Virus record (IMG/VR): IMGVR_UViG_3300025767_000058
Coordinates: 1-37,292 of that record
DNA length: 37,292 nucleotides
Origin: a virus
Direction: 5' to 3' (one strand)
Below are positions 16,260 to 24,399 of the stretch, one piece after another. Position 1 is the first letter of the stretch. Each line of letters starts with the position of its first letter. Made by a program: the position numbers and the translations under genes. The notes under the pieces are model-generated. The model worked only from the letters and a program-made list of their open reading frames with translations. It had not been told where the DNA came from and searched no databases.

Positions 16260-17468
16260 ATGGATATCAAAGAATTAGAAAATAAACCAATAGATCAACT
16301 TTCACAAACTGAAGCTGGGCTGCTCATAAATCATTATGAGCAGCTTTCGGCTAAGTATACTGCGTATGAACAAGCGGTTAAGTTAACACTTAACTCTATC
16401 TATGGTGCATTTGGAAATAAATGGTTTCACTTTTTTGATATTAATATTGCAGAGTCTATTACTAAGCAGAGTAAAAATGCTATTCTTTATTCAGAAGACA
16501 TATTAAACAAATATGTAAATGAGTTCTGGCATAAAGATACAAAAGTTCACGAGCATTTTGGATTTAAAGTTAAAGGTAAGATTGAAAAACCTGCAGTAAT
16601 TTACATTGATACTGATTCTTGCTATATTCAATTCCAAGATTTATATGAATCTATTGTATGGCCAGATGAAGATAAAAAGGTCGCAATTGACGTTTTTATA
16701 TTAGAGCTTTATGCATTTAGACTTAGGGATTATATTACTAAGTGTATGGAAAAATATGCAGATGCTAGAAACACTGATAATTACTTAATGTTTGAACTAG
16801 AATCATTAGCTTATAATGGAATCTGGTTAGCAAAGAAAAAGTATATTCAGAATCTTGCGTGGGATGATAAATTAGAAGTAACAGATAGACATAAACCACT
16901 TAAGAAGGTTAAGACTATCGGCTTTGATACAATTCAATCTTCAACACCTAAATTTGTTAGAGAAAAACTTGTAGAAGCTCTTAAAATTATATTTACTCGA
17001 GGGAGTTCTCCAACTGCAGAAGATCTGCAAACTCTAGTTAATTTTATGAAAGAGACTAAGAAAGAGTTTCAAATGGCAAATATAGACGATATTAGTTTTA
17101 ATCGTAGAACTAATAATATTGAAAAGTATATTGTAGATGACCAAATTGAATTACAAGTAGGTCTAAAATGTCCAGCAAATGTAAAGGCCGCAGGATATTA
17201 TAATTACTTATTAAATACTAATGCAAAATATAAAACAAAGTATAAAGTAATCGGTAATGGTGAAAAGCTTAAGATTTATAATTGTAAAAGTCCAATTAGT
17301 GAAGTTTACGCTTATATGCCTGGAGACCACCCTTATGAGTTTGCACCACAAGTTGACTATGATACTCAATTTGAAAAGTCAATGATAGATCCTCTTAATA
17401 GAGTTCTTGTAGCGTGTGGCTTACAAACACTAGATACAAACTTAATCTATGCTTCGGCACTATTTTAA
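16260..17468 (+). CDS. 43B: DNA polymerase family B, C-terminal half (motifs B and C, thumb)
   Basis: 402 aa, similar to the C-terminal half of T4 gp43. It begins with a helix that looks like the returning fingers helix (LLINHYEQLSAKYTAYEQA), then motif B KLTLNSIYGAFGN (Lys41, Asn45, Tyr48, Gly49) and motif C YIDTDSCYI (Asp117, Asp119). The remaining 270 residues are palm and thumb. The exonuclease and motif A are in the gene starting at 10965. The two halves add to 868 aa against 898 in T4, so almost nothing is missing. It ends IYASALF, probably the clamp-binding tail. There is no C-intein motif at the start. The start follows the clamp stop by 3 nt. Confidence 0.93.
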   Translation: MDIKELENKPIDQLSQTEAGLLINHYEQLSAKYTAYEQAVKLTLNSIYGAFGNKWFHFFDINIAESITKQSKNAILYSEDILNKYVNEFWHKDTKVHEHFGFKVKGKIEKPAVIYIDTDSCYIQFQDLYESIVWPDEDKKVAIDVFILELYAFRLRDYITKCMEKYADARNTDNYLMFELESLAYNGIWLAKKKYIQNLAWDDKLEVTDRHKPLKKVKTIGFDTIQSSTPKFVREKLVEALKIIFTRGSSPTAEDLQTLVNFMKETKKEFQMANIDDISFNRRTNNIEKYIVDDQIELQVGLKCPANVKAAGYYNYLLNTNAKYKTKYKVIGNGEKLKIYNCKSPISEVYAYMPGDHPYEFAPQVDYDTQFEKSMIDPLNRVLVACGLQTLDTNLIYASALF

Positions 17469-17481
17469 AATAAAAATAATT

Positions 17482-17637
17482 ATGACAACACCAACATTTT
17501 ACGAAACAATTAAATCTCTTCATAATGAACTTCCTAATAATATGGAATTTGGAGAACAAGTTAGAAGTTTGATATGGAAAATAGAAGAGGCTGATCAGCC
17601 AGATCCTAATCAATTTAAAATAGAATTTCCAGAATAA
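17482..17637 (+). CDS. Small protein, 51 aa
   Basis: The start at ATG 17482 (MTTPTFYETIKSLHNELP) follows the second polymerase half by 13 nt with an A-rich leader. An in-frame ATG at 17449 would overlap the polymerase and is less likely. An acidic, mostly helical peptide ending FKIEFPE; no family recognised. Placement in the replication operon suggests a small accessory role. Confidence 0.6.
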   Translation: MTTPTFYETIKSLHNELPNNMEFGEQVRSLIWKIEEADQPDPNQFKIEFPE

Positions 17638-17640
17638 GAT

Positions 17641-17814
17641 ATGGATATTAATATGACACCAGAACAGGCAGCACATATAGAGAAATATAAAACTCTTTAT
17701 GTGAAATTGTCTGTTATAGAGAATAATATAGCCGAATTAAAAGAAGAGGCTAATAAGCTTTTAGCAGAGTTGGAAGCTTTAAGAATTGAAGAAGAGAAAC
17801 TTTTTGAAAAATAA
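17641..17814 (+). CDS. Small coiled-coil protein, 57 aa
   Basis: ATG 17641 to TAA 17814, 3 nt after the previous stop. After MDINMTPEQAAHIEKYK the protein is a continuous predicted coiled coil (IENNIAELKEEANKLLAEL and LRIEEEKLFEK) with heptad-spaced Leu/Ile. It probably oligomerises. No function recognised. The spacing to uvsX is 12 nt, so it is expected to be on the same transcript. Confidence 0.65.
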   Translation: MDINMTPEQAAHIEKYKTLYVKLSVIENNIAELKEEANKLLAELEALRIEEEKLFEK

Positions 17815-17826
17815 TCATACAATATT

Positions 17827-18939
17827 ATGGCAAAAACAAAAAAACAATTTAGTTTTGACGATATTAACGCAGAACTAGCTAATTTAAACCCATTAGGATC
17901 TGTAATGGATCAATCAACATTTAGTGAGGTTACAGAGTGGATTGACACTGGTAATTATCATTTGAATGCATGTGTTAGTGGTTCACTTTTTGGTGGATGG
18001 CCTAACAATAGATCTTGTTCGATTGCTGGACCTTCTGGAACTGGAAAAACTTATTTAATCCTAAACTCTGTCAAGAGAGCAATTGACATGGGATATAGTG
18101 TTATCTTTTATGATTCTGAAGCAGCAGTTGATAAAACTCTAATGGAGAAGTTTGGTATTGATACTACTAAGGTAAATTATCAACCAATTAATACTGTACA
18201 AGAGTTTAGAACTTCTGTAACAACCATTACTGGAAAGATGCAAGATGTAAAAAGAGCTGGTGGTGAAGTACCTAAGGTTATGATTATCTTAGATTCTGCT
18301 GGTAACTTAGCAACTGCAAAGGAGATTGATGATGCAAGAACTGGATCTGAAAAATCAGATATGACACGTTCTAAAATCTTAAAGTCTATCTTTAGAATTA
18401 TTATGACGCCATTAGCTGATTTAAAAATTCCATTCTTATTTACTAACCATACATACCAGACTCAAGATTTTATTTCAAGACAAGTTGCTGGTGGTGGAAC
18501 TGGGCCAGAATATGCAGCATCAATTGTTTTATTCTTAGGTAAAGCACAACTTAAAGAAGGTGGAGAAAAGGCTGGTATTATTGTAAATGCAAAACCAAAT
18601 AAAAATAGATTTGCAAAACCACACCCTATTAAATTCCACTTGCACTTTAGTGAAGGTATGAACAAGTATGTTGGATTAGAACAGTATATTGACTGGGAAG
18701 ATATTGGTATTACTAGAGGTAGTATTGAAAAGGGTGTTAAAATTCCAAAGGCAACAGCAAGGGGCTGGATTTGTAAACACATAGATGAAGTTGTATCAAA
18801 TAAAGAATTCTTTAGTGAAAAGGTATTTACACAAGAAATTCTAGAAAAAATCGACAAAAAAGTTTATGACTTATTTAACTATAATACAAGTACAGAGCTT
18901 AATGTTGACGAATTAATGGGCGCAACAGATGAAGATTAA
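17827..18939 (+). CDS. uvsX: RecA-like recombinase UvsX
   Basis: 370 aa (T4 UvsX 391 aa). The strand-exchange ATPase of phage recombination and recombination-dependent replication. The Walker A motif is GPSGTGKTY (68-76), with a Walker B-like strand KVMIILDSAGNLA. The segment FTNHTYQTQDF corresponds to the Asn/Gln region of RecA-type sensors, and GGGTGPEYAASIVLF is the following loop region. The C-terminal part is acidic and ends MGATDED, similar to the regulatory tail of UvsX. It forms part of the recombination/replication block with gp41, gp46 and gp47. The next gene overlaps its 3' end by 11 nt. Confidence 0.95.
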   Translation: MAKTKKQFSFDDINAELANLNPLGSVMDQSTFSEVTEWIDTGNYHLNACVSGSLFGGWPNNRSCSIAGPSGTGKTYLILNSVKRAIDMGYSVIFYDSEAAVDKTLMEKFGIDTTKVNYQPINTVQEFRTSVTTITGKMQDVKRAGGEVPKVMIILDSAGNLATAKEIDDARTGSEKSDMTRSKILKSIFRIIMTPLADLKIPFLFTNHTYQTQDFISRQVAGGGTGPEYAASIVLFLGKAQLKEGGEKAGIIVNAKPNKNRFAKPHPIKFHLHFSEGMNKYVGLEQYIDWEDIGITRGSIEKGVKIPKATARGWICKHIDEVVSNKEFFSEKVFTQEILEKIDKKVYDLFNYNTSTELNVDELMGATDED

Positions 18940-19228
18940 TGAGGATAATACTCCAATAAAGTATATTCTCGGCATAGAAAAAGATCTTCCAGGATATCCA
19001 ACTGGATTTGATATTGTCTATAATGAAGTAAGAATGTGTGAGCGTAGCCCTGACAGATATAAGGGTAGCTTCACACTTCATGCTTTAAAGACATATAGAT
19101 TCCCTGAAATAGAACAACCACATTTATTAGAATCTTTAGAAGACTTAAAAAAATTAGGTCTATTAGAACAAACTAATGAAGAAGAAGGTAAAGAAGCATA
19201 TAAAATTTTAATAAACCCGTTCGAATGA
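18929..19228 (+). CDS. Unknown 99-aa protein in the replication operon
   Basis: Begins within the last codons of uvsX and ends in a 4-nt ATGA overlap with the next gene, so translation is coupled on both sides. The sequence is soluble: YILGIEKDLPGYPTGFD, then VRMCERSPDRYKGSF, an acidic helix LLESLEDLKKLGLLEQ and a hydrophobic end. The last 60 residues could be a small winged-helix-like fold, but no family is recognised. The tight position between UvsX and a 2OG oxygenase suggests a recombination or modification partner. Confidence 0.7.
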   Translation: MKINEDNTPIKYILGIEKDLPGYPTGFDIVYNEVRMCERSPDRYKGSFTLHALKTYRFPEIEQPHLLESLEDLKKLGLLEQTNEEEGKEAYKILINPFE

Positions 19229-19797
19229 TAATAGTAATAGATAACTTTATAAAGGACAGATCGCTTCTTGATAAGATCCAAAATGACCCTAATTTTTTTA
19301 GCGATCCAGGTCAGTATTATTGGTGGGACGGCTGGTGGAATAGTCCAGCGAACTCAGTTAAAAAAGAACTTATAGAATATATTTGGGCAGAAAATTGTCC
19401 TATAACTAAAACATTTACAATACAAGGATTTGAGTACTGGACTGGTATTCAATCTTCGGTAGATGATGGCTTTAATGATAAGCTTGATTTACATATTGAT
19501 AAAGATGAAGAATTAATGAAAGCTACTGGCGAATTATCAACACCAGATATTGGCACAGTTTACTATCCTGAACAAGACTTATTTGAAGGTGGAATGCTAG
19601 AAATTTATTCACATGGCCCAGATAAAGATCCAGAGAGAATCTATGCAAGGCCTAATAGATTGATTATTTTCGATGCTGGTAAATATTACCATAGAGTAAG
19701 TAATGTTACTAGTGGTATTAGAAAGGCTATTGCAATTAACCTTTGGGCTATAGAACCTACTGGTAAACAAAGTGGTTCATTTAGCATAGAACCTTAA
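19225..19797 (+). CDS. 2OG-Fe(II) oxygenase (prolyl-4-hydroxylase-like)
   Basis: 190 aa. A double-stranded beta-helix dioxygenase that would couple oxidative decarboxylation of 2-oxoglutarate to hydroxylation of a substrate. The iron triad is visible: His90-x-Asp92 in LDLHIDKDEE and the distal His156 in YYHRV. Arg166 in GIRKAI is in the place that binds the 2OG carboxylate. The core pattern GTVYYPEQDLFEGGMLEIYS and NRLIIFDAG is typical of the prolyl-hydroxylase-like subfamily. Related genes are common in marine T4-like phages, where the substrate is generally unknown. Position between uvsX and gp41 hints at a DNA or replication-protein substrate, which is only an inference. Confidence 0.85.
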   Translation: MIIVIDNFIKDRSLLDKIQNDPNFFSDPGQYYWWDGWWNSPANSVKKELIEYIWAENCPITKTFTIQGFEYWTGIQSSVDDGFNDKLDLHIDKDEELMKATGELSTPDIGTVYYPEQDLFEGGMLEIYSHGPDKDPERIYARPNRLIIFDAGKYYHRVSNVTSGIRKAIAINLWAIEPTGKQSGSFSIEP

Positions 19798-19807
19798 AAT
19801 AATACAT

Positions 19808-21124
19808 ATGCAATTCGGACAAGATTTTGAGAAAATATTCTTTAGACTTTCTTTACAAAAGCCTAAATACCTACAAGCAATTAAAAGTGGATATTATACG
19901 TCCGAAGAGATTGATGTGCTTAGTCACTTGGCTAATAAGTTCTATACTAAGTTTAATGAGACTCCAACACAAGAGCAAATTAAATTATTAGTAAGCCATT
20001 CTAATAAAGCTAAAGATAAGGTTACTGATAATATACTGGATATGTTATTCCAAGTAGATCTAGATCAGTATGATGAGGAATGGTTAACTAGTACTGCAGA
20101 ATCATGGATTAAGTGGAGAACTTTTGATACTTCTCTATTTGATACAATTGAGTATATTAAAACCACACAAGTAACTCCAGAAAATGCAGATTCAGTTATA
20201 CAAAAAGTTAAGGGTCTAATAAATGATAGAAACAATCTAACATTTAATTCAGATCTAGGTCTTAACTTCTTTGAGGTAGACTCACATGATCAGAAAGAAT
20301 CTGAAAAGGTAAGCACTGGATATAACTTCTTAGATAGATTACTTGGAGGTGGTTATGATAAAGGTGGTAATTTAATTGTATATGCTGGTGAACAAAACAT
20401 TGGTAAGTCTATTTACTTAGCAAATGATGCTGCTAACTTTGTAAAAATGGGTACAAATACTGTAGTTATTACTGCAGAGATGGCTGCTCATAAGTTTGTA
20501 AAACGTATTGGTTCTAATCTACTTAGTATTAATATTAATGACTATGCTGAAAAGGCTAAAAATAAAGAACATGTACAACGTAGACTAGAAGCAGTCGGCG
20601 ATGGATTTACACCACCAGGTGAATTGTTTGTTAAACAGTTTCCAACATCACAAGCCACTGTATTAGATATTGAAGCTTATGTTAGTCAAATAGAAGAAGA
20701 AAGACAAATTAAAGTAGGAGCTGTAGTAATTGACTATATTAACATTTTAGCTAATTATAGAAATCAAAATACAGAAAACACTTATATGAAAATTAAGCAA
20801 ATTGCTGAAGACCTTCGAGCAATGGGCATACGTAATAATTGGTTAATTGTTACTGCAACTCAAATCACAAGAAATGGGTATAACTCATCTGACATTGGAA
20901 TGACAGATATTGCAGAATCTGCAGGTCTTTCACATACAGCAGATGTTATGTTAGGTATTATTCAAGATGATTTAATGAGAGCTAACGCAGAATATTGGCT
21001 TAAATTATTAAAGATTAGAGATGGTGAAGGTAAAGGCACAAAGTGTAAATTAGATATTGATTGGAATTATATGCGTTTAATCGAAACGGATGATATTACA
21101 AACTCAAACCTACACAGCATATAA
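19808..21124 (+). CDS. 41: Replicative DNA helicase, DnaB-type
   Basis: 438 aa (T4 gp41 475 aa). A hexameric 5'-3' helicase that opens the fork on the lagging strand. An N-terminal helical domain (1-165) precedes the RecA-fold core. Walker A is GEQNIGKSI (194-202), the slightly unusual form found in T4-like gp41, and the Walker B region is KVGAVVIDYINILANYR. WLIVTATQITRNGYNSSD holds the Gln/Arg sensor region of the DnaB family, followed by LSHTADVMLGI. No primase fusion is present. The acidic C-terminus ends NSNLHSI. It follows the oxygenase by 10 nt and is followed by a small gene. Confidence 0.93.
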   Translation: MQFGQDFEKIFFRLSLQKPKYLQAIKSGYYTSEEIDVLSHLANKFYTKFNETPTQEQIKLLVSHSNKAKDKVTDNILDMLFQVDLDQYDEEWLTSTAESWIKWRTFDTSLFDTIEYIKTTQVTPENADSVIQKVKGLINDRNNLTFNSDLGLNFFEVDSHDQKESEKVSTGYNFLDRLLGGGYDKGGNLIVYAGEQNIGKSIYLANDAANFVKMGTNTVVITAEMAAHKFVKRIGSNLLSININDYAEKAKNKEHVQRRLEAVGDGFTPPGELFVKQFPTSQATVLDIEAYVSQIEEERQIKVGAVVIDYINILANYRNQNTENTYMKIKQIAEDLRAMGIRNNWLIVTATQITRNGYNSSDIGMTDIAESAGLSHTADVMLGIIQDDLMRANAEYWLKLLKIRDGEGKGTKCKLDIDWNYMRLIETDDITNSNLHSI

Positions 21125-21138
21125 TAAAAAATAAAAAC

Positions 21139-21576
21139 ATGGCAAACGATAAAATATTTAATAATTCATTTGACTCACCAGACTTTGAATTAAACGGCAC
21201 TATAAAATTTGATTTAGATCCTTCATTAGATGACGGATTACACGAAGAAGAAAGAATTCACTTTGAAATGATAGCAAGGTGGATCCATGAATTAATTGAA
21301 GAGTCTAGATTTAAAAAATTTAATGAAGTGGATGATTTAGGCAGATGTACTAAATTAAAAAAGGCAGACATTAATGAAGTTTACGGATTTATTGTAGATG
21401 AGATGATTGCTAAATATAGTAGAATAGATTTATTTAGTGAACTCTGTGTTTATTTCGATATTAAGCCAGATAAATTTTATAGTTCATTATCAAATGTATA
21501 CAAAGAAGACTTAATACAAGAACTAGATATCCGTACTGGAATTTTAGATAGAAAGAACATTAAAAAATTATTTTAG
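21139..21576 (+). CDS. Unknown 145-aa acidic protein between gp41 and gp47
   Basis: Soluble, acidic in the first half (SFDSPDFELNGTIKFDLD, then HEEERIHFEMIARWIHE) and helical afterward (ADINEVYGFIVDEMIAKYS). It ends KNIKKLF. The length and place do not match any T4 replication protein with confidence; a helicase or nuclease adaptor is conceivable. It begins 14 nt after the helicase stop with the usual A-rich leader and is followed by gp47 after a single base, so it belongs to the replication operon. Confidence 0.7.
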   Translation: MANDKIFNNSFDSPDFELNGTIKFDLDPSLDDGLHEEERIHFEMIARWIHELIEESRFKKFNEVDDLGRCTKLKKADINEVYGFIVDEMIAKYSRIDLFSELCVYFDIKPDKFYSSLSNVYKEDLIQELDIRTGILDRKNIKKLF

Positions 21577-21577
21577 A

Positions 21578-22693
21578 ATGATCGAATCCAAAACTATTAA
21601 CGCTGGTGCAAATAGAGTTTGGGTATTAGGGGATTTACATTTTGGTGTTAGGGCTAATTCAGTAGAATGGCTTAATATTCAAAAAGAATTCTTTGAAACC
21701 GTATTTATACCAACGCTTAAAAAAAATGTAAAACCAGGGGATGTTCTAGTTCAAGTAGGAGATACCTTTGATAATAGGCAATCTATTAATATTAAGGTTT
21801 TAAATTATGCTGTAAATCTTTTTGAAAGACTCGGTGAGATCTTGCCAGTTCATGTTATTTGTGGTAACCATGATATATGGGCCAAGAAAAGTAATGAGAT
21901 TACTTCAATTGATAGTCTTAAGTGGATCCCAAATGTACAGATTTACAAAGAGCCTAAATTAATGAAATGGTCTAATCGTAATATCTTAATGATGCCATGG
22001 AGAAGGGATGCAGAACATGAAGCTGAAACTTTAGCAGACTTTCCAACTGCAGATATAGTATTTTGTCATTCTGAAGTAAGAGGTATTTACCTTAATGCTA
22101 AAGTTAAGAATGAACATGGTACTGATTCTAATATTTACGATAAGTATACAAGAGTTTATAGTGGACATATTCACTTTAGACAAGAACGTGGTAAACTATT
22201 AATGGTCGGAGTGCCTTATCAATTAACTAGATCAGATTCTAATAATGCAAAAGGATTTGACCTTGTCGACTTAGAGGACATGTCAGAGACTTTCTTTGAA
22301 AACCATATATCACCTAAGTTTTTAAAATATAACATCACACAGCTGTTTGATATTACATTAGGATCGTTTAAATCACAGATAGAAAATAATTTTGTAGATC
22401 TTTATGTTCCTAGTCAAATAGCAACATCAAATGCTCTTTCAAAGCTTATTAATAAAATTCAACATATTAGTAGAAAGCTAGAACCTAACATTTACCAAGA
22501 AGATAATTATATTGATAAAGATTTTCATGACATAGACGAAATAGAAGAAATGTATAAGAATTACAATATTCTTAATCTTTGTAATATGTATGTTGAAGGT
22601 ATTGGTGATGATGAGGAAATGAAACAAAAGGTTAAGGCTAAGTTACAACAACTGTATAATTTATGTGCATATAATTACGATACTGATAGATGA
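21578..22693 (+). CDS. 47: Recombination endonuclease subunit gp47 (SbcD/Mre11-like)
   Basis: 371 aa (T4 gp47 339 aa). Mn-dependent nuclease of the gp46-gp47 complex that processes double-strand ends and feeds UvsX recombination. All phosphoesterase motifs are present: GDLHFG (18-23), GDTFDNR, CGNHDIW, CHSEVRG and SGHIHFR. The C-terminus is helical and probably joins the gp46 coiled-coil base. The stop TGA overlaps the gp46 start by 4 nt, fitting one-to-one assembly. Confidence 0.94.
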   Translation: MIESKTINAGANRVWVLGDLHFGVRANSVEWLNIQKEFFETVFIPTLKKNVKPGDVLVQVGDTFDNRQSINIKVLNYAVNLFERLGEILPVHVICGNHDIWAKKSNEITSIDSLKWIPNVQIYKEPKLMKWSNRNILMMPWRRDAEHEAETLADFPTADIVFCHSEVRGIYLNAKVKNEHGTDSNIYDKYTRVYSGHIHFRQERGKLLMVGVPYQLTRSDSNNAKGFDLVDLEDMSETFFENHISPKFLKYNITQLFDITLGSFKSQIENNFVDLYVPSQIATSNALSKLINKIQHISRKLEPNIYQEDNYIDKDFHDIDEIEEMYKNYNILNLCNMYVEGIGDDEEMKQKVKAKLQQLYNLCAYNYDTDR

Positions 22694-24360
22694 GAATAGA
22701 CTATATTGAATTTAAGAACTTTGCATCTTACGGAAATCAAACACAACGCTTAGAATTTGACCAAGATCAATCCGAGTTGTTTTTAACGTTAGGTAAGAAT
22801 GGTGATGGTAAAACCACTATTGCTAATGCAATTATTTATGGGTTATATGGAAAAGTAGAAGGTGTAAAGCTTTCTGACCTTCCGAATAGAATTAACAAAG
22901 ATCTACTTGTTAAAATAGGTATTCAATGCGGTACTATGAAAATCGATATTGAAAGAGGGCTTATGCCAAATAAGTTTTCTGTTATGATTAATGGTATTGA
23001 ATTTGATAAGGCTGGTAAAAAATCAGTACAAGACTATTTAGAAGAAGAAGTTTTCGGGATACCATACCATGTATTTAAAAATATTATTATTCTGTCAATT
23101 AATGATTTTAAATCTTTTTTAACTATGAACAATAGTGACAAAAGACAAATTATTGATAGGATGTTTGGTTTCTCTATTCTTAATGATATGCAAAGGCAGA
23201 TTAAGGAAGAACGTAAGCAAGTCAAAATGGATATTGATACTTATGAATCTGAACTTAACCAGCTTTTAGAATCTATTAAATCAGTTCGTGGTAAATTAAA
23301 CACACTCTTAGAAGAATCTAATACTGCTAATAAATCTAAGATCGAAGAATTAAAAGAGGGTTTATTATCACTAAAGGGTAATGTTGAAAAGTTAGATACG
23401 GAAAGAAAGAATCATGAAAGTGAGATGAACAAATTTAACTCACAATATAATGATAAACATTCTGATGCTAAAGATATTAAAAGAGAAATAGACTACTTAA
23501 AGAAAAAGTTAGCTCTATATGAAAGTGGTCACTGTCCAACATGTGAGACCAAATTAGATTCAGAATGGCACACAAATCAAAAGTGTGAATTTGAAGAAAA
23601 TATCAAAACAAACATGGATAGTATTAAATCTCTTAAAGTTGAGATGGATGTTTTATCAGAAAAGGTAACAGATGCAAGAGAATTAAAATTTGATTTAGAG
23701 GGAGATATCAGAGAACATAAGATTAATATGGGCCAATTAAAGGCAGAGCTATTAAAACTTAAAAATACACCTGATGATAAAAACTTCGACCATTTAAAAA
23801 CTTTAATCACGGAGTTTGAAACTAAAGAGGCTACTAAGTCTAATGAGAAGGATAATCTAAATGCTGATTATAATTTTATGGAAATTGTAGAACAAGTATT
23901 AGGTGAAGATGGAGTTAAGAATCTTGCAGTTAAAACTATTCTACCAGGACTTAATGCTAATATTGCTGCTATGGCTTCAACCATGCATTTACAATTCCAT
24001 ATTAGATTTGATGAAAAGTTTGACTGTATTATTAATCACTTAGGTGAAGATATTAATCCACTTACTCTTTCTACTGGTGAACGTAAGAAAGCAGATTTTA
24101 TTATTATCATTGCAATTATTAAAATACTAAAGCTAAGATTTCCACAACTTAATCTTTTATTTTTAGATGAACTCTTGTCTTCTGTAGACCATGATGGTGT
24201 TTACAACATACTAAAGATATTAAATCAAGTTATCAAAGAAAACAAGATAAATACATTTGTTATCAACCATACGGTACTACCGCATGAGATTTTTGATAAG
24301 AAAATACAAATATTCCGCGAGAATGGTTTCTCTAAATTTAGTATTGAAAATATAGAGTAA
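22690..24360 (+). CDS. 46: Recombination endonuclease subunit gp46 (SbcC/Rad50-like)
   Basis: 556 aa, the ATPase partner of gp47. The split ABC layout is clear: an N-terminal Walker A in LGKNGDGKTTI (34-44), a long Lys/Glu-rich coiled coil (about 170-410) interrupted by the zinc hook CPTC (282-285), then the C-terminal ABC signature LSTGERKKADF and Walker B FLDELLSSVD. ATP binding closes the heads over DNA ends, and the hook joins complexes. Length matches T4 gp46 (560 aa). It is the last gene before a late promoter motif and a change to late gene content. Confidence 0.94.
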   Translation: MRIDYIEFKNFASYGNQTQRLEFDQDQSELFLTLGKNGDGKTTIANAIIYGLYGKVEGVKLSDLPNRINKDLLVKIGIQCGTMKIDIERGLMPNKFSVMINGIEFDKAGKKSVQDYLEEEVFGIPYHVFKNIIILSINDFKSFLTMNNSDKRQIIDRMFGFSILNDMQRQIKEERKQVKMDIDTYESELNQLLESIKSVRGKLNTLLEESNTANKSKIEELKEGLLSLKGNVEKLDTERKNHESEMNKFNSQYNDKHSDAKDIKREIDYLKKKLALYESGHCPTCETKLDSEWHTNQKCEFEENIKTNMDSIKSLKVEMDVLSEKVTDARELKFDLEGDIREHKINMGQLKAELLKLKNTPDDKNFDHLKTLITEFETKEATKSNEKDNLNADYNFMEIVEQVLGEDGVKNLAVKTILPGLNANIAAMASTMHLQFHIRFDEKFDCIINHLGEDINPLTLSTGERKKADFIIIIAIIKILKLRFPQLNLLFLDELLSSVDHDGVYNILKILNQVIKENKINTFVINHTVLPHEIFDKKIQIFRENGFSKFSIENIE

Positions 24361-24370
24361 CATATTCTAT

Positions 24371-24379
24371 GATATATAA
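24371..24379 (+). promoter_or_regulatory. Late promoter motif GATATATAA
   Basis: 29 nt before the ATG of the AAA+ gene at 24400, in an A/T-rich spacer directly after gp46. One of seven copies upstream of late genes in this window; see the findings for spacing. Confidence 0.7.
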
Positions 24380-24399
24380 TAAAAAACAAAGACTTAATA

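Noticed and set aside
12340-16300. Split intein or trans-splicing joining the polymerase halves
   Set aside because: The first half ends KKKFKV with no N-intein start residues, and the second half begins MDIKELENK with no HN-Cys/Ser C-intein end. No intron-like features were seen; non-covalent assembly is simpler.
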